Positions 9,315 to 21,802 of a DNA stretch of 64,000 bases are shown piece after piece. The DNA lies in the NCBI GenBank assembly GCA_037013495.1, contig CM072809.1:15452501-15516500 (forward strand), written 5' to 3'. The notes beneath the pieces are model-generated. The model was not told the origin of the DNA and made no database searches. It worked only from the letters and a program-made list of their open reading frames with translations. The stretch's first letter is position 1, and the number at the start of each line of letters is the position of its first letter. The position numbers and the translations under genes are program-made. Source of the DNA: Hippophae tibetana. Lineage: Eukaryota > Streptophyta > Magnoliopsida > Rosales > Elaeagnaceae.

Positions 9315-12300
9315 ATGGCGACTACCACGAGCATCGTCTACGTCAATGTTATAGAGGATGTTGTTAACAAGGTCCGTGATGAGTTCTTGAACAACGGCCC
9401 TGGAGAAGACGTCCTCAAGGAGCTACAAGGAGTAATTTTCGATATTTTCTCTCGAATTTGGAAATTTTGCATTTGTTTTCTTACTCCGAAGTTGGGTGTA
9501 GCTTTTGAATGCTTATAAGATATATTTTCAGTCTTATATGGGATTTCGGAGCTGTTGGGTTTGATTACGGATTGATTTATATGAGTTTCAGATTTTGATC
9601 CGAATAATTTATTGGTTTTTGAGGTTCAATTGCTTTACAGGTGCTATGGTGTTAGCTGATCTTTTTTTCTACTTCGCGAACTGCAGATGTGGGAGGCGAA
9701 GATGATGCAAGCAGGTATGGTAAATGCTCCCATAGAGAGATCCGGGGGACAAAAGCTCACACCTGGAGGTCCGATCACTCCAGTTCGTGATCTTAACGTA
9801 CCCTATGAAGGGACTGAGGAGTATGAAACTCCAACAGCTGAGATGTTTTTTCCTCCAGTGAGTTTTTGATGCGCTTTTTTATTTTATTTTTAATAAGTCT
9901 GTTACCGTTTGGTTTTGTTAATTTTTTGTTGCTGATGTTGGTTTTTTGAAACGTAAGACCCCACTACAGACTCCCATTCAAACGCCTTTACCTGGAACTG
10001 GGGACAACATTCCAACTGGACCTAATGACTATCCTGCATCAGGAAATGATACAGGAGGAGGAGGCGGTGTCAGTGTTGGAAACTCTGAGATGAAAAATGG
10101 AAGACCTAGCCCATATATGGCAAGTTCTAGACCATTTCCACCATTTTTGTCTTTGATGTTGCTCTGAAATGTTAGTTTCATAATATGCTTCTGTATTATC
10201 AATCGAAGTGCATAAAGGAGTGGTCTTATTTGGTATTGTGAGAGTCTAATCATAACTTTTGTGATTTCCAAAATTTGTAATATAATTATCATTTTTTGAA
10301 TATATATATCACGTGGCAATATTATTCTTCTCTTGCTGCAGCAACCTCCTTCTCCCTGGATGACCCAGCGGCCCTCGCTGGATGTTAACATTGGTAGGAA
10401 CAATGTTTTTTTGGATACCGCTTCTACTCTCATCTACTTGTAGTGAATAGTGATTAATCTTTTGTCCTTGTAGCTTATGTTGAACGACGGGATGAGGTGG
10501 ACAGAGGAGCCTCTCATCAATCCCCAACACAGGTAAGCCCTGATATAAAATCATATAGATATTGCAGAACTTGCACTGGATTGCTGTTGTGTGTATGTCT
10601 CCTCTCTATGTCATGCATATGTAATCTTGTGTTAGATGATAGTGATACAGATACCAACCTCTTATCATCTTAAATTTGTCCTTTCTTCTTCGGAAATTAT
10701 AGGACTTCTTCATGGCATCTTCTGGAAAGAGAAAGCGCGATGAATTTGCTTCACAATATCAGACTGGTGGTTTTATGCCCCAGCAAGATGGAGCCGGAGA
10801 TGCAACTCCTGAGATTTTTGAGATTGAGGTTTGTATTTGGCATTTGATCATGTTTTGCAATTTTGATTGGTAGCTTGTTTCAGGCATAGATTGTTGCAGT
10901 TTAGGGAAGCACATGAAAGGTGTCTACAGCATTCATGTTTTTTAATTAGGTTATTGATTTGTTTTACTTGTTTGTTTTAACTACTTGTCAATACAAGTGT
11001 CTTACACTCTAAGAAGTTTCATCTAATGTCTAAAATATGAATAAAAATAGCTTTTAGCATGTAATTCAAAAGTTATAAACTTGCTTTTATTTTGTCGCAC
11101 TAGGGATATTTTTGGGGAACCATTCCTTCAACTTCATTTAACTGACTAATGTAGGCTACAGTTCAAGCGTCTGTTATTGCAAAAGTGAGATAACAAATGT
11201 TAGTTTCATTATTATTATATGTTATGCCCACAAGTGTAACAATTTTCTTTTGGAAAGAATCAATTTAACAGAGATTGCCAATCATGTGCTAAAAGAAACT
11301 GAGCAAGGAAAACCCTTTAATGGAAGATTTAAAATCATGTTTCATGACCATCTTATGTGAAAGTAATAGCATAATATTGTGTAAAACATGGATAGAGAAA
11401 TATGCTTACGATTAAGTGACATCCAAAAACAGAGGCTTTAAGAATGTTAGCAGATGTTAAACAGTAATACCCTTGGGAGAATATGAAGAAGACGATTTTT
11501 TCATTCTGCCCCTTGGATGGAATCATTTTTAAACAATTCCATACACTTTTCCTCTTACTAGTGAGTGAACTGCTTACTTCATAGCTGTCATATGGCATTC
11601 AACTTTGTCAAATGTATGTGTTTCTACCCATTCATCTTTTATGAACTTTTGGTTTTTGTTCAATGAATTGATGGTTACATGTCATTTTGCCTTGTGATAG
11701 CGGTGAAGGGAGGAGTAACCTTTCATCACAAGGAACTTTCTTTTATTGTTGTTACTAAAGTTTTTGTTAAAGACGTAATTTGTATTTTAAGTCTCATTTG
11801 TTTTGGCATATGGAAGCATCATTAGCTCTAAGGTAGGTAGCGTTCAAGCAACATTCAATGCTACTTTTTAAATTAATATGCATATTAAATCTTCATATGC
11901 TGACACTTCAAAAAGTTTTGGTTGTACACTCTGTACATTTAGTATATTTCTATAATCACTGTGGCGGAACTTGTAGATCCAAAATCTTTTGAACCTTACT
12001 AGTTCGCTCTTGTGGTGTAAGTTACAATCACTAAACTATGCTTAGATATACAGCAGTATATTTCTACTCTTAATTTCATACCATCATGGAATTAGGGCAC
12101 AAGTTGAGAGCAAGCTATAAGTTTGCTAGGGGTGAGATAAGGGTAGATCAAAACTTACCAATCAAATAAAACTTTGTGTATGTGGTTTTCTTTAATGAAA
12201 AAATTGGATGCTTTTGGCACATATCTGAATAGTTGTAGAGTATTTGTCAGTGCATCTGTACTCAAAGACACTAGCAGGGCAATACGCAACTCTCTGACAA

Positions 12301-14291
12301 AAGGCACAAAAAAAGGAATTAGGGCAACTCATGCTCTCGTTGAAATTGAATTCTAAACTAGGTTCATTTTTGGGAATAATAAGCTGCTTCCTGCACCTAA
12401 GTTGAAGTTGCAATTCTAATAATTTAGCTTTAAGCTTTTATTTGTTAGTTGTTACTGCATGTATTATTACTTCAGCATTTATTTGAAGTATGCGTTCACC
12501 ATTTTATACTTGAAGCATGCGAGGACTGCATTTTATTTAAAGCATGTGACGACTGCATTTTATTTGAAGCATGTGACGACTGCATTTTATTTGAAGTGTG
12601 CGATGACTGCATTTTACTTGAAGCATGCAACAACTGCATTTTACTTGAATTATTCTAAAAAAATATTTCTTGGTTAGCGCTTCAAAATCATTTATTCATT
12701 TTAGTGTAACCTTTCAGTTAAGTGGAGGAAACACTTCTCTTGGCAGAGACACAAACAATGCAACGTTGGCTCGTATAGTAAGGGCATCCTCAAAGATTCC
12801 TCAAGTTGATGGGCCCATTCCTGATCCATATGAAGATGTGCTTTCTACTCCTAATGTAAGTGTACTTATGCAATTGTTACATGTAAATGACATGAGCTAT
12901 TTTTATTTCATCAAGCTCTCTTTGGAATACACGTATGCTTCCCAGCATGCAATATTTTTGGGTGCTTTATTATATTTATCATATCATGTTGGTTTTTGAA
13001 GTAAATTGTTGTGATTGGTTGCTAATAAATTTATCCTATGATCTGACCATCCTAGCTACGTATCATAGTTTACCTTCATACAGAAGTTTTTGTTAAAATA
13101 CTTGGTTTCTGCATTCTCGTGAATTAGTTCTTTGCCTGACTTCCGTTTATGTGACCATCAATGCTGGTTACTAGAAAGGTCAAGGATCCACATCCAACTT
13201 TTATAGATTGATAATGCTGCAAGTTTAGAATGCTTTTATATTAGGATCTGTTTTTCTTTTACACATAGCAAGTTACTCATACATATTCTTAATCTTCAAT
13301 ATACAGTGATTAGTTTCGGCAGCCAAAGATGCATATAATTGTTGTAATGCTTGTCTATATAAGAGCCACAAATAAATGATATACTCAAAAATTGGAATAA
13401 ATGAGAAGCTCAGATCTTGGATCAGGTATCTGTGTTCATCTGGTAGCATGTAAATCTGACTTTAAATGGTTTTATTCAAAATCACAAGGAACTGAAGTGG
13501 CAAGGATATAAGGAGAGAATCTATTGGTCTTTGTATTATGCAATCCCAAATCTCGCATCTTTTCTTGTCTGGTGTTTCAGTAATACCCTTTCTTATTGCA
13601 TTGCTTCTCTGGCTTCATCTTACAGATATACAATTATCAAGGGGTCTTCAATGAAGACTACAACGTCGCAAACACACCCGCTCCTAATGGTAAATATTTG
13701 ATAAGATTAAGAAATGTTGATAATATCTTGGTCACCTTTGGAATGGGTACAAAATAGTGTAAAAAGTCCATTAGTTGGAGAACATTTCTTAATCCTTCAT
13801 CCTTTCTTCTTTTTCTCTTCAGATGTACCAGCTAGCACTCCAGCAATTCCTGCTTTTAATGATATAGGAGAGGATGACGATGATGAACCCCCCTTGAATG
13901 AAAATGATGATGATGAGTTGGACGAAGTAGACCAAGGGGAGGAGTTAAACACACAGCATTTAGTTTTAGCTCAGTTTGACAAGGTCCTTCCCTCTCGCTC
14001 TTTACATGAAATAGATGCAAGATTGCATATTTTGCACTTAAAATCATTACTTGTCAAATATGATGTTCAAATAGTCTTTTACATGTTTCTTGGGCAGGTA
14101 ACACGCACCAAGAGCAGATGGAAGTGCATATTGAAGGATGGCATTATGCATATAAGTGATAAGGATATCCTCTTTAATAAGGTGGATTTTCCTTGAATAA
14201 TTCATTGTGTTCACTTATACTTCTCTATTGTTTGCCTAAAACCAGAAATGCTGCCAAATTGCCGCAGGCAACCGGAGAGTTTGATTTTTGA
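9315..14291 (+). CDS. TFIIA-L: Transcription initiation factor IIA large subunit (alpha/beta)
   Basis: TFIIA stabilises TBP on the TATA box in the nucleus, and this gene encodes the alpha/beta precursor. Coding exons: 9315-9431, 9687-9857, 9958-10119, 10342-10393, 10474-10532, 10703-10828, 12718-12855, 13626-13689, 13823-13983, 14098-14181, 14268-14291, giving 385 residues, close to the length I recall for Arabidopsis. The N-terminal alpha helix domain is clear (VYVNVIEDVVNKVRDEF, residues 8-24), followed by NVPYEGTEEYETPTAEM, a Pro/Gly-rich linker with RPSPYMQPPSPW, a basic GKRKRDEF patch, an acidic run near residues 315-333, and the C-terminal beta domain (KSRWKCILKDGIMHI, ending ATGEFDF). 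All exon phases join without a frame break. Intron 3 uses GC instead of GT. QVDG at residues 258-261 resembles a taspase cleavage site. Intron 6 is 1.9 kb and carries a minisatellite. Confidence 0.95.
12496..12650 (+). repeat. 27-bp minisatellite in TFIIA intron 6
   Basis: About five to six imperfect copies of a 27-bp unit (core ACTGCATTTTATTTGAAGCA) lie near the 3' end of the largest intron, about 70 bp before the acceptor. Because 27 is a multiple of three, two frames stay open through the array and produce repetitive spurious ORFs. It is noncoding on current evidence. Confidence 0.85.
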
Positions 14292-15261
14292 TTTGTTGGA
14301 GCAGTGTCGTGACATCTTCTTTGCCATTACTTGCAATTACCTTTAAAGAACAAAATCAGGTATCACGGGGTTATTTGAGTATTTTTCTTTACTGATTGCT
14401 ATTAGATGCAAGCCTGAAGGAAGGAGACGTGCCTAATTTAAGATAGAAATGGATATTGCCTGATGTACATAAAGGAAGAGATTTTTTCTGCCTGAAATAG
14501 AGGTCCACTTGAGGCATTCCCAGGAGTCATCAATTTTATAATAGAACATGTTTTCCACGAACTCTGTACACTTCGGACTTTTTGTTTGGGTTACCAATTC
14601 CATAGCTTATTTGTAATTTTGTATTCAATTCCCCAGTTGAAGCAGGATATGTTGGCTTGTGAAATCATATTGATATTTTGTTCTTTCTGATGTTAATTAA
14701 ACAACGTTAAATGTCTTCCCGGATTTGGTATAGCGTCCGGCAGAAAATTTCTTCTGATTTCGCATGCACGGTGAGGTTTGAGGTTTGATTAGTTTGAAGC
14801 TCAAAACCTTAGGTAGAAGGAATAATATGGGTGGATTATAATAAACTTGTAATGATGAGATACAGAGTGAATTCTAGATTTGATTTTATGTTGTGTAAAT
14901 GTAAAAAGCATGAAATTGAGACCCAAAAATGTTTTTACAGCGTTTGTTTTTTTGTCTTAACCGATGCACAGTTTTACATGAAAGAACTGTAAACCTTTTG
15001 GATATGGGCTCGCATGAATGAGACTAACAGATTAGATAAAACTATTGCTCCCTGGGGCCAATTGTTCATAAATGTAATAAATGGAAGATAAGGATTGACA
15101 TTATATATATTTATAAATAAAACAATTGTAAACATTTATTTAAAAGAAATCATTCTATGAAGATCTAAACAACCCGAGAAAGAATCAAAGTAGAAGGATA
15201 TAATGTACCGAATAAATTGAATGGCCTAGTAATTATAACACACCAATACAATGTGAAATTC
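14292..15261. other. TFIIA 3' UTR and intergenic spacer
   Basis: The stretch after the TFIIA stop includes a TTAATTAAAC and AATAAA-like context near 15060-15125 and probably holds both the TFIIA 3' UTR and the end of the convergent minus-strand gene. No further coding signal is visible. Confidence 0.5.
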
Positions 15262-15660
15262 TCACTGAGCATGGTTAACGATCATGCATTGGGATTGAAA
15301 GAAAGTAAACAAAGATGAAGCATCTGGGAATGCATTTGACATGACTGGTTGTTTCCGTCCTTCCGGAGGTGAATTAGGTGTTGTGTCTATCACATCTTTC
15401 TCATCACCACCAATTTGTTCATTGCCACTTTCACTTGCTCGTCTTTCTGTTGCCTCCAGGAATGGCTCAGGCGATAGTATCAGCGGCGAAAGTAGTGGAA
15501 TTGCTTTGTCATTGGCCTCATTGCAGGTAGAGAAAGGGTTAGTGGAAGCAGGGATTGGAACTAGATCAAGTTGAAGTATTGGTGGAGCTTGTTTTTGAAG
15601 CCTAGATGGAGGCTTCCATGCTTTAGGAATAACATTGCGTTGGCTGTCCATAGTTGGCAT
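15262..15660 (-). CDS. Small conserved-looking plant protein, function unknown
   Basis: A single-exon frame of 132 codons starting at ATG 15660, with a second in-frame ATG three codons on. The protein opens with MDSQRNVIPKAWKPPSRLQ, is Pro/Ser/Glu-rich and has no predicted membrane segment. It ends in a short hydrophobic/aromatic block, ASSLFTFFQSQCMIVNHAQ. The pattern 'IPKAW+PP' followed by 'PLLSPL.LSPEPF' reminds me of a small uncharacterised angiosperm family, but I cannot name it. The length of the open frame in an AT-rich region and its higher GC content support a real gene. It lies tail-to-tail with the TFIIA gene. Expression evidence would settle it. Confidence 0.6.
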   Translation of the reverse strand: MPTMDSQRNVIPKAWKPPSRLQKQAPPILQLDLVPIPASTNPFSTCNEANDKAIPLLSPLILSPEPFLEATERRASESGNEQIGGDEKDVIDTTPNSPPEGRKQPVMSNAFPDASSLFTFFQSQCMIVNHAQ

Positions 15661-16379
15661 ACTTTTACAGCATTACATTTTCTAGCAACTTTGTTCTTTC
15701 ACGTTAATTAGCTTTGGATATTGTAGAAGAGGTCATTTAAAAGGGTGTCAAAGTAAAAAGAAATTAATGAAAACTTTGTTAAATTTAGACCTTTTCATTC
15801 AACCTTTCTAAAAATAAGTGGTCAGTTTACTTGATCATCGGTAATGATCAAGAGAGGAAAAAAAAAGTTATGGTTATAATAGAAACGGTCATTTGTTGCT
15901 ATTTTGGTGGATTATTTCATTTTTGTTAATTGATCCTCAAGTGAATCTTCCATTTTTGTTATAGTTTGTGATTTTGTTTTAATTTTCTCCCACATTTTTC
16001 TGGAGAAAAACAAGGAAAAAGGTGGGTGAAGGAAAAGATGTTACAGTTCAAGCTCTACAACAATCCTTATTCCTTATAATGAAACCTCTTAGGTTTATTG
16101 TAAACCATAAAAGGCTTTTTTTGATATGTTATTTTTTATTATTAAGTTTGGTATGGTATTATTGATTGTTAATTTTATCAAGGTGTTTTGAGGGTACGAA
16201 GTTTTGTTGATTTTGATTGTTAACGGACTACTTGTATAGTTCTTTCTTGTTTGATCGAAATAGCTAGTCTGAACAAAGCATTGACCACAAAGGATAAAAT
16301 AACCAATATATTTTATAATTATCACGAAAGATATATAATATTTAATTATAATTAATAGTATAAATTTATCATCAAATTT
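15661..16379. other. Intergenic spacer, no gene seen
   Basis: This holds the presumed promoter of the minus-strand small gene and AT-rich DNA up to the next retrotransposon. The open frame on the minus strand here is low-complexity, and I do not regard it as coding. Confidence 0.5.
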
Positions 16380-16384
16380 TTTAT

Positions 16385-17060
16385 TATTAGAAAAAATTAT
16401 CGGGTTGAAGCTAAAACACAACTAAAGTGAAATTGAGAATAATAAAAATAAAATGGACACAAATATTTAACGTGGAAACCCCCCGAACAAATTGGGGTAA
16501 AAAACCACAGACAAGTGTATGAGGATTTCGCTATTGTAAAATAGGGATTATAATATATTCTCTCTAGTTACAATGAAACAACAATTCTAATCTCTATTGT
16601 AATAGGAGAAATAACTCTCTCATAAAATATGGAAAATATTACTTATAAAGAAGGAACAAAATTTTCCTTTCTAAGTAGTAACTCATAAGATAACTCTCAC
16701 AAATACTTTTACTATTTTTCTTATGGATGCTCTCTAATTCATTTGCTCTTATATTTTGTACAAATGAAACAAATTATTTATAGGTAACAACCTTGAAGAA
16801 CTTGTGGTAACAAAGACTTCATGTTAATCTACACTTTGAATGGACAAGAAATTAGTGCTCCACATTGAATGAAAAAAAAATTAATACTTCACATTGAATG
16901 AACAAGAAATTAGTGCTTCATATTGAATGCACAAGAAATTAGTGCTCCAATAACATTATTAATTAAATGTCTTTCATGTTTCCTACTTCATCAATTAGCA
17001 AAATATAACATTAAACCACGTAAGTGGCTTTACCACTAAACAAGGTCATCAATTATCGCA
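16385..17060 (-). repeat. 3' LTR of the Tnt1-like element
   Basis: A 676-bp LTR containing the motif TTTAACGTGGAAACCCC and, near 16843-16950, about four imperfect 32-33 bp units of the type CACATTGAATGAACAAGAAA. Its length equals that of the other LTR. Confidence 0.9.
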
Positions 17061-17125
17061 TTCTCCCACTTAAAGTCACTTACGTAATCCTTCCATCCTT
17101 CCTCACTTGCCAAATCCATGCTTGC

Positions 17126-20100
17126 CTATGTTCCCGCTAGACCACATGAGGATCTACACCATTTAAACTTGTCAGTATTGATTGGCTTGGTCATAATATC
17201 TGCTAGGTTCTCGTTGGTGTGAATCTTTTGCATATCCACACTACCTTCTTCCACTACTTCTCGAATAAAGTGATACTGAACCCTTATGTGCTTTGTCTGT
17301 GAATGAAAAGCTGGATTCCTTGCAATGTGCAAAGTACTTTGACTGTCACAAAACAGAAAAATCTTCTCTTGCTTGTACCCGAGCTTCTCCAATAACCTCT
17401 CTATCGAGACTACTTCCTTGCAAGCTTGTGTAGCTACCATGTATTCTGCTTCTGTTGTAGATAGAGATATAACCGATTGCAGTTTAGATACCTAGCTTAC
17501 AACTCTTTCTACAAGTGTAAACATATAACCTGTAGTAGACTTGCTTTTATTGAGATCCCCTGCAAAATCTGAATCAACATAGCCTCTGACAATAAAATTT
17601 GATCCTTTGTAACATAATGCAACATTTGAGGTTCCTTTGATGTATCTCAGAACCCTCTTCACAGTATTCCAATGCTCTCATCTAGGATTTACCATAAACC
17701 GACTAACTACTCCCACTGCTTGTGCAATGTCTGGTCTTGTACATATCATGGCAAACATTAAACTTCCCACTGCTGATGCATACCGTACTCGAGACATCTC
17801 TCTCCTCTCTACTTCATTGCTAGGACACATACTTGAGGATAACTTGAAATTAATAGGAAGTGAGGTAGAAATTGGCTTACTATCTTCTATGTTGAAGCGT
17901 CACAAGATCTTGTTGAAATAGTTCTTCTGAGAAAGCCAAATCTTCCTGTTATTTTTGTCTCGGTGAATCTGCATCCCTAGAATCTTGTTTACTCATCCTA
18001 AGTCCTTCATATCAAACTCCCTAGCCAACTGTACCTTTAATTCTTGGATTTGATCTCTGTTGGGGCCTGCTACCAGCATGTCATCCACATACAACAGCAA
18101 GATAATAAAGCTATTATCACCATCAAACCTTTTGAAGTACGTACAATGGTCTAAACTGAGTCTCTTGTATCCAAGGCTAATAATGAAGGAATCAAATCTC
18201 TTGTACCAACACCTCGGTGCCTGTTTGAGACCGTATAGAGATTTGTTCAACCTGCAAACCAAGTTCTCCTTTCTTCTTTCAACAAAACCTTCTGGTTGGA
18301 GCATATAGATTTCTTCTTCAAGTTCTCCATGAAGAAATGCAGTTTTTTACATCCAATTTCTCCAGATGTAAGTCAAATGTAGCACACATAGCCATGACTA
18401 TTCTGATTGTTGTAAGTCGAACTACCCGGGAAAATATCTCGTTGAAATCAATACCTTCTTTCTAAGCGAATCCTTTTACCATCAATCTTACACGAAACTG
18501 TTCCACTTGATCATTGCTATCCTGTTTGATCTTGTAGACCCATTTGTTACCTATGGCTTTTCTCCCATGTGGCAATGGTACCATTTCCCAAGTCCTATTC
18601 TTGTATAGAGCTTCAATTTCTTCCTGTATTGCTATCATCTATAAAGTCACATCTGAGCTACTTGTAGCTTCTTTGAAAGTTGAGGGCTCTCCGTCCTCCG
18701 TTAAAAGACAGTATGCAAAATTGCTCTCCGTAACATACTCTGAATGCCAAGATGATGGGCTTCTCTCACAAGTTGACCAACAAACTTTTGAAGACTCGGA
18801 CTCAACTGGTTCTTGTACCTCATGCTCTGGTGTTGCTTCAGTAGAAACTAGAGTTTCTTGTACCGGATTATTTTCCACCTGTATTGTTGTAGTCTCTGAA
18901 ACCTCTTTCGATGTGTTATCATGTTCATCTATTTGTAGTAGTTGATCCTCTGCAAAGATCACATCCTTATTGACAATAACCTTGCGGGTAGTGGGATCCC
19001 ACAGGCGATACCCCTTCACTCCGTCAACATAACCCAAGAATATACACCTCATAGATTTCAGATTCAACTTTGTTCTTTCTTGGGCATTATACATCACATA
19101 CGTAGGACATCTAAAAGAATGTAAAGTAGAGTAGTCTGTTGGCTTACCAATTCACATCTCCATCGGTGTCTTTAAATCAATTGATGTTGATGGCGACCGA
19201 TTTATCACATAATAAACGATTTTGGCTACTTCTGCCCAAAAAGAGTTGGATTGACCTATAGTCCTCAACATAGCTCTCATCCTTTCTGTGAGTTCTATTC
19301 ATCCTTTCTGCCACTCCATTTTGTTAAGACGTGTATGTGACTGTGAACTATCGTTTAATATCTTCGTGCTTGCAAAAAGCAAGAAACTCATCGTCTGTGT
19401 ACTCTCTTCCATTATCTGTCCTCAAGCACTTGATCTTTTTCCCAGATTCAAGTTCCACCCATGCTTTGAAGTCTTGGAATACCGGAAATACATCTGACTT
19501 CTTTTTGATTGGATACATCCAACATCTTCAGGAATAATCATCAATAAAAGACACAAAATACTTTGCTCCTCCTAAGGAAATTTCTGGTGACTCACATACA
19601 TCAGAATGAATCAAGTCTAGAATATATTTACTCTTGGCATCAGATCTGTTAAACTTCAATCTATGCTGCTTACTTGTAACACAATGCTCACAGAAAGGTA
19701 GATTTACCGATTTTGGCCCTACAAGTAGCTTTCTGTCGAAGAGAATCTTCAAACCTTGTTTTGACATGTGACCTAGTTTGAGATGCCACATCTTCGTCAA
19801 CTCTTCTCCTTTGTTGATTGACACGACACACACATCAGCTTTCTCCAATGTTTCTCATTTTAGTATGAATAGATTCGTTTCGATCTTTTCTGCCTTCATA
19901 ACCATAAGTGCGCCTTTAACAATTTTCATGAGCCCATTTTCAATATGGGTCTTGCATCCAAGACTATCCATTTGTCTCAAAGATAATAGATTCTTCCTCA
20001 AACCTTTCACGTGTCATACCTCCTGAATAGTGCGAATTGTACCATCAAACATCTTTATTTTGATAGTACCAATACCAACGATTTCCAAAGCATGATTATT

Positions 20101-21102
20101 GCCCATGTGTACAGAACCTCCTAAGATTGGTTCTTATTTATGAAACCATTCTCTTCAAGATGTCATGTGCCATGTTGCTCCTGAGTCTAATAACTAGATA
20201 TCAACGAACTACTTTCTACCTCCAACTATCGTCGTTGTCTCGTTGTGTAGAACTTCACCATCATCTAAGGCACTTGCCACATTCCCTTGAGCATTTGATG
20301 ACTCGGGGACTCCACTCTTCTTTTTGAACCAACAATCTTTCTTGACATGCCCTTTCTTATCACAGTTGTAGCACTTGAAATTCTTCTTATTTCTTGATTT
20401 TGATCTACCATGATTTTGACTCCCACTAGGGCCACGTTCCATTGATATTCCTCTCATCATCATCAAAGTTTTTGCTTGTTGTGAACCTGCTTGTCTGTCT
20501 TCCTTGTTTTTACACCTGGTTTCTTTTTCCAAAACAACGGTAGTAATTTCGTCGAAGACTAGATAATCAGTGAGGATGTTATTCGTCAGGTTAATGATGA
20601 ATTGATCATACGAGTCAGGTAGACTTTGTAATAGAAGCTCCGCATTTTCAGATGTCTATATTGTGTAACCCATTGATGTAAGTTGCGAAAATAGAGTATT
20701 TAAAATGTTGATGTGGTCAGTCACCGATGTGGATTCTATCAATCAAAGAGTGTACACTCTCCTCTTTAAGTAGATTTTATTGTGTAGTGACTTGGCCTCG
20801 TACAGTCTTGTTAGAGTATCCTAAATCTCCTTTGCAGTCTTCTTTTCTGCCACACTAGATAACACTCAATCGGCTAGTGCTAAGTGTAGATCGACAATTG
20901 CATTTCCATCCATCTCGTTCCACTTGCTATCATTGGTGATCTCTGCGGGCCTTTCTCCAATTGCTGCCAAACAATTGTCTTTCCTTAAAATTGCCTTAAT
21001 TTTTATTTTCCACAACGAGAAATTAGTCTTGTTGAACTTCTCAACATCGAACTTTGTCGTAGTCGACATCTCGTTCACAACAATCTGCTTCACATCCCTC
21101 AA
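17126..21102 (-). pseudogene. Copia gag-pol polyprotein, frameshifted and stopped
   Basis: From high to low coordinates: gag start near 21066 (MSTTTKFDVEKFNKTNFSLW); a CCHC zinc knuckle (CYNCDKKGHVKKDC) near 20380; a GAG-pre-integrase block (MWHLKLGHMSKQGLKILFD) and integrase start (LIHSDVCESPEI, SFIDDYS) near 19790-19530; a reverse transcriptase segment ([20 protein letters not shown] and LLYVDDMLVAGPNRDQ) near 18250-18055; and RNase H (LFCDSQSTLHIARNPAFHSQ) near 17360-17300, ending CGLAGT. The gag to integrase pieces share one frame, the piece at 19097-18639 another and the RT/RNase H pieces a third, so at least two frameshifts plus several stops disable it. The domain order is that of Ty1/copia, and the style matches Tnt1. 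Confidence 0.9.
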
Positions 21103-21121
21103 CCAATTGCTCTGATACCAC

Positions 21122-21797
21122 TGTTAGGAAAAAGTACCGGGTTGAAGCAAAACACAACTAAAGTGAAATTGAGAATAATGAAAATAAAATGGACACAAAT
21201 ATTTAACGTGGAAAACCCCCCGAACAAATTGGGGTAAAAACCACGGACAAGTGTAGGAGGATTTCACTATTGTAAAATAGGGATTACAACATCTTCTCTC
21301 TAGTTACAATGAGATAACAATTCTAATTTCTATTGTAATAGGAGAAATAACTCTATCACAAAATAGAGAAAACATTACTTATAAAGAAGGAACAAAAATT
21401 TTCTTTCTAAGTAGTAACTCACAAAATAACTCTCACAAATTTTTTTTACTATCTTTCTTATGGATGCTCTCTAATTCATTTGTTCTTATATTTTACACAA
21501 ATGAAACAAGATATTTATAGGCAACATCCTTAAAGAACTTGTGGTAACAAAAACTTCATGTTCATCTTCACTTTGAATAGACAAAAAATTAGTGCTCCAC
21601 ATTAAATGAATAAAAAATCAGTGCTACACATTGAATGAACAAGAAATTAATGTTTTACATTGAATGCATAAAAAATTAGTACTCCAATAGCATCATTAAT
21701 TAAATGTCTTTCATATTTCTTACTTCATTTATTAGTAAAATATAACATTAAATCAAGTAAGTAGTTTTAACACTAAACAATGCCATTAATTATCATA
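21122..21797 (-). repeat. 5' LTR of the Tnt1-like element
   Basis: A 676-bp LTR beginning TGTTAGGAAAAAGTACC, the better preserved edge, and carrying the same internal 32-33 bp tandem units as its partner. It lies directly next to the primer-binding site. Confidence 0.9.
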
Positions 21798-21802
21798 TTT
21801 AT

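Larger units (their letters stand above)
16385..21797 (-). mobile_element. Complete but degenerate Ty1/copia element (Tnt1/Tork-like)
   Basis: A 5413-bp element with two 676-bp LTRs (16385-17060 and 21122-21797) and a perfect target duplication TTTAT at 16380-16384 and 21798-21802. On the minus strand the primer-binding region GTGGTATCAGAGC follows the 5' LTR (about 21108-21121) and a purine tract AAGTGGGAGA precedes the 3' LTR (about 17061-17072). The terminal dinucleotides are decayed: the left edge now reads TATTAG and the right edge ends in TA. The LTRs differ at roughly 9-10 percent of sites by eye, so this insertion is older than the other two complete elements. Confidence 0.93.

Noticed and set aside
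12449-12677. Repeat proteins encoded in TFIIA intron 6
   Set aside because: Both overlapping frames come from a 27-bp minisatellite inside an intron; there is no start context or homologue.
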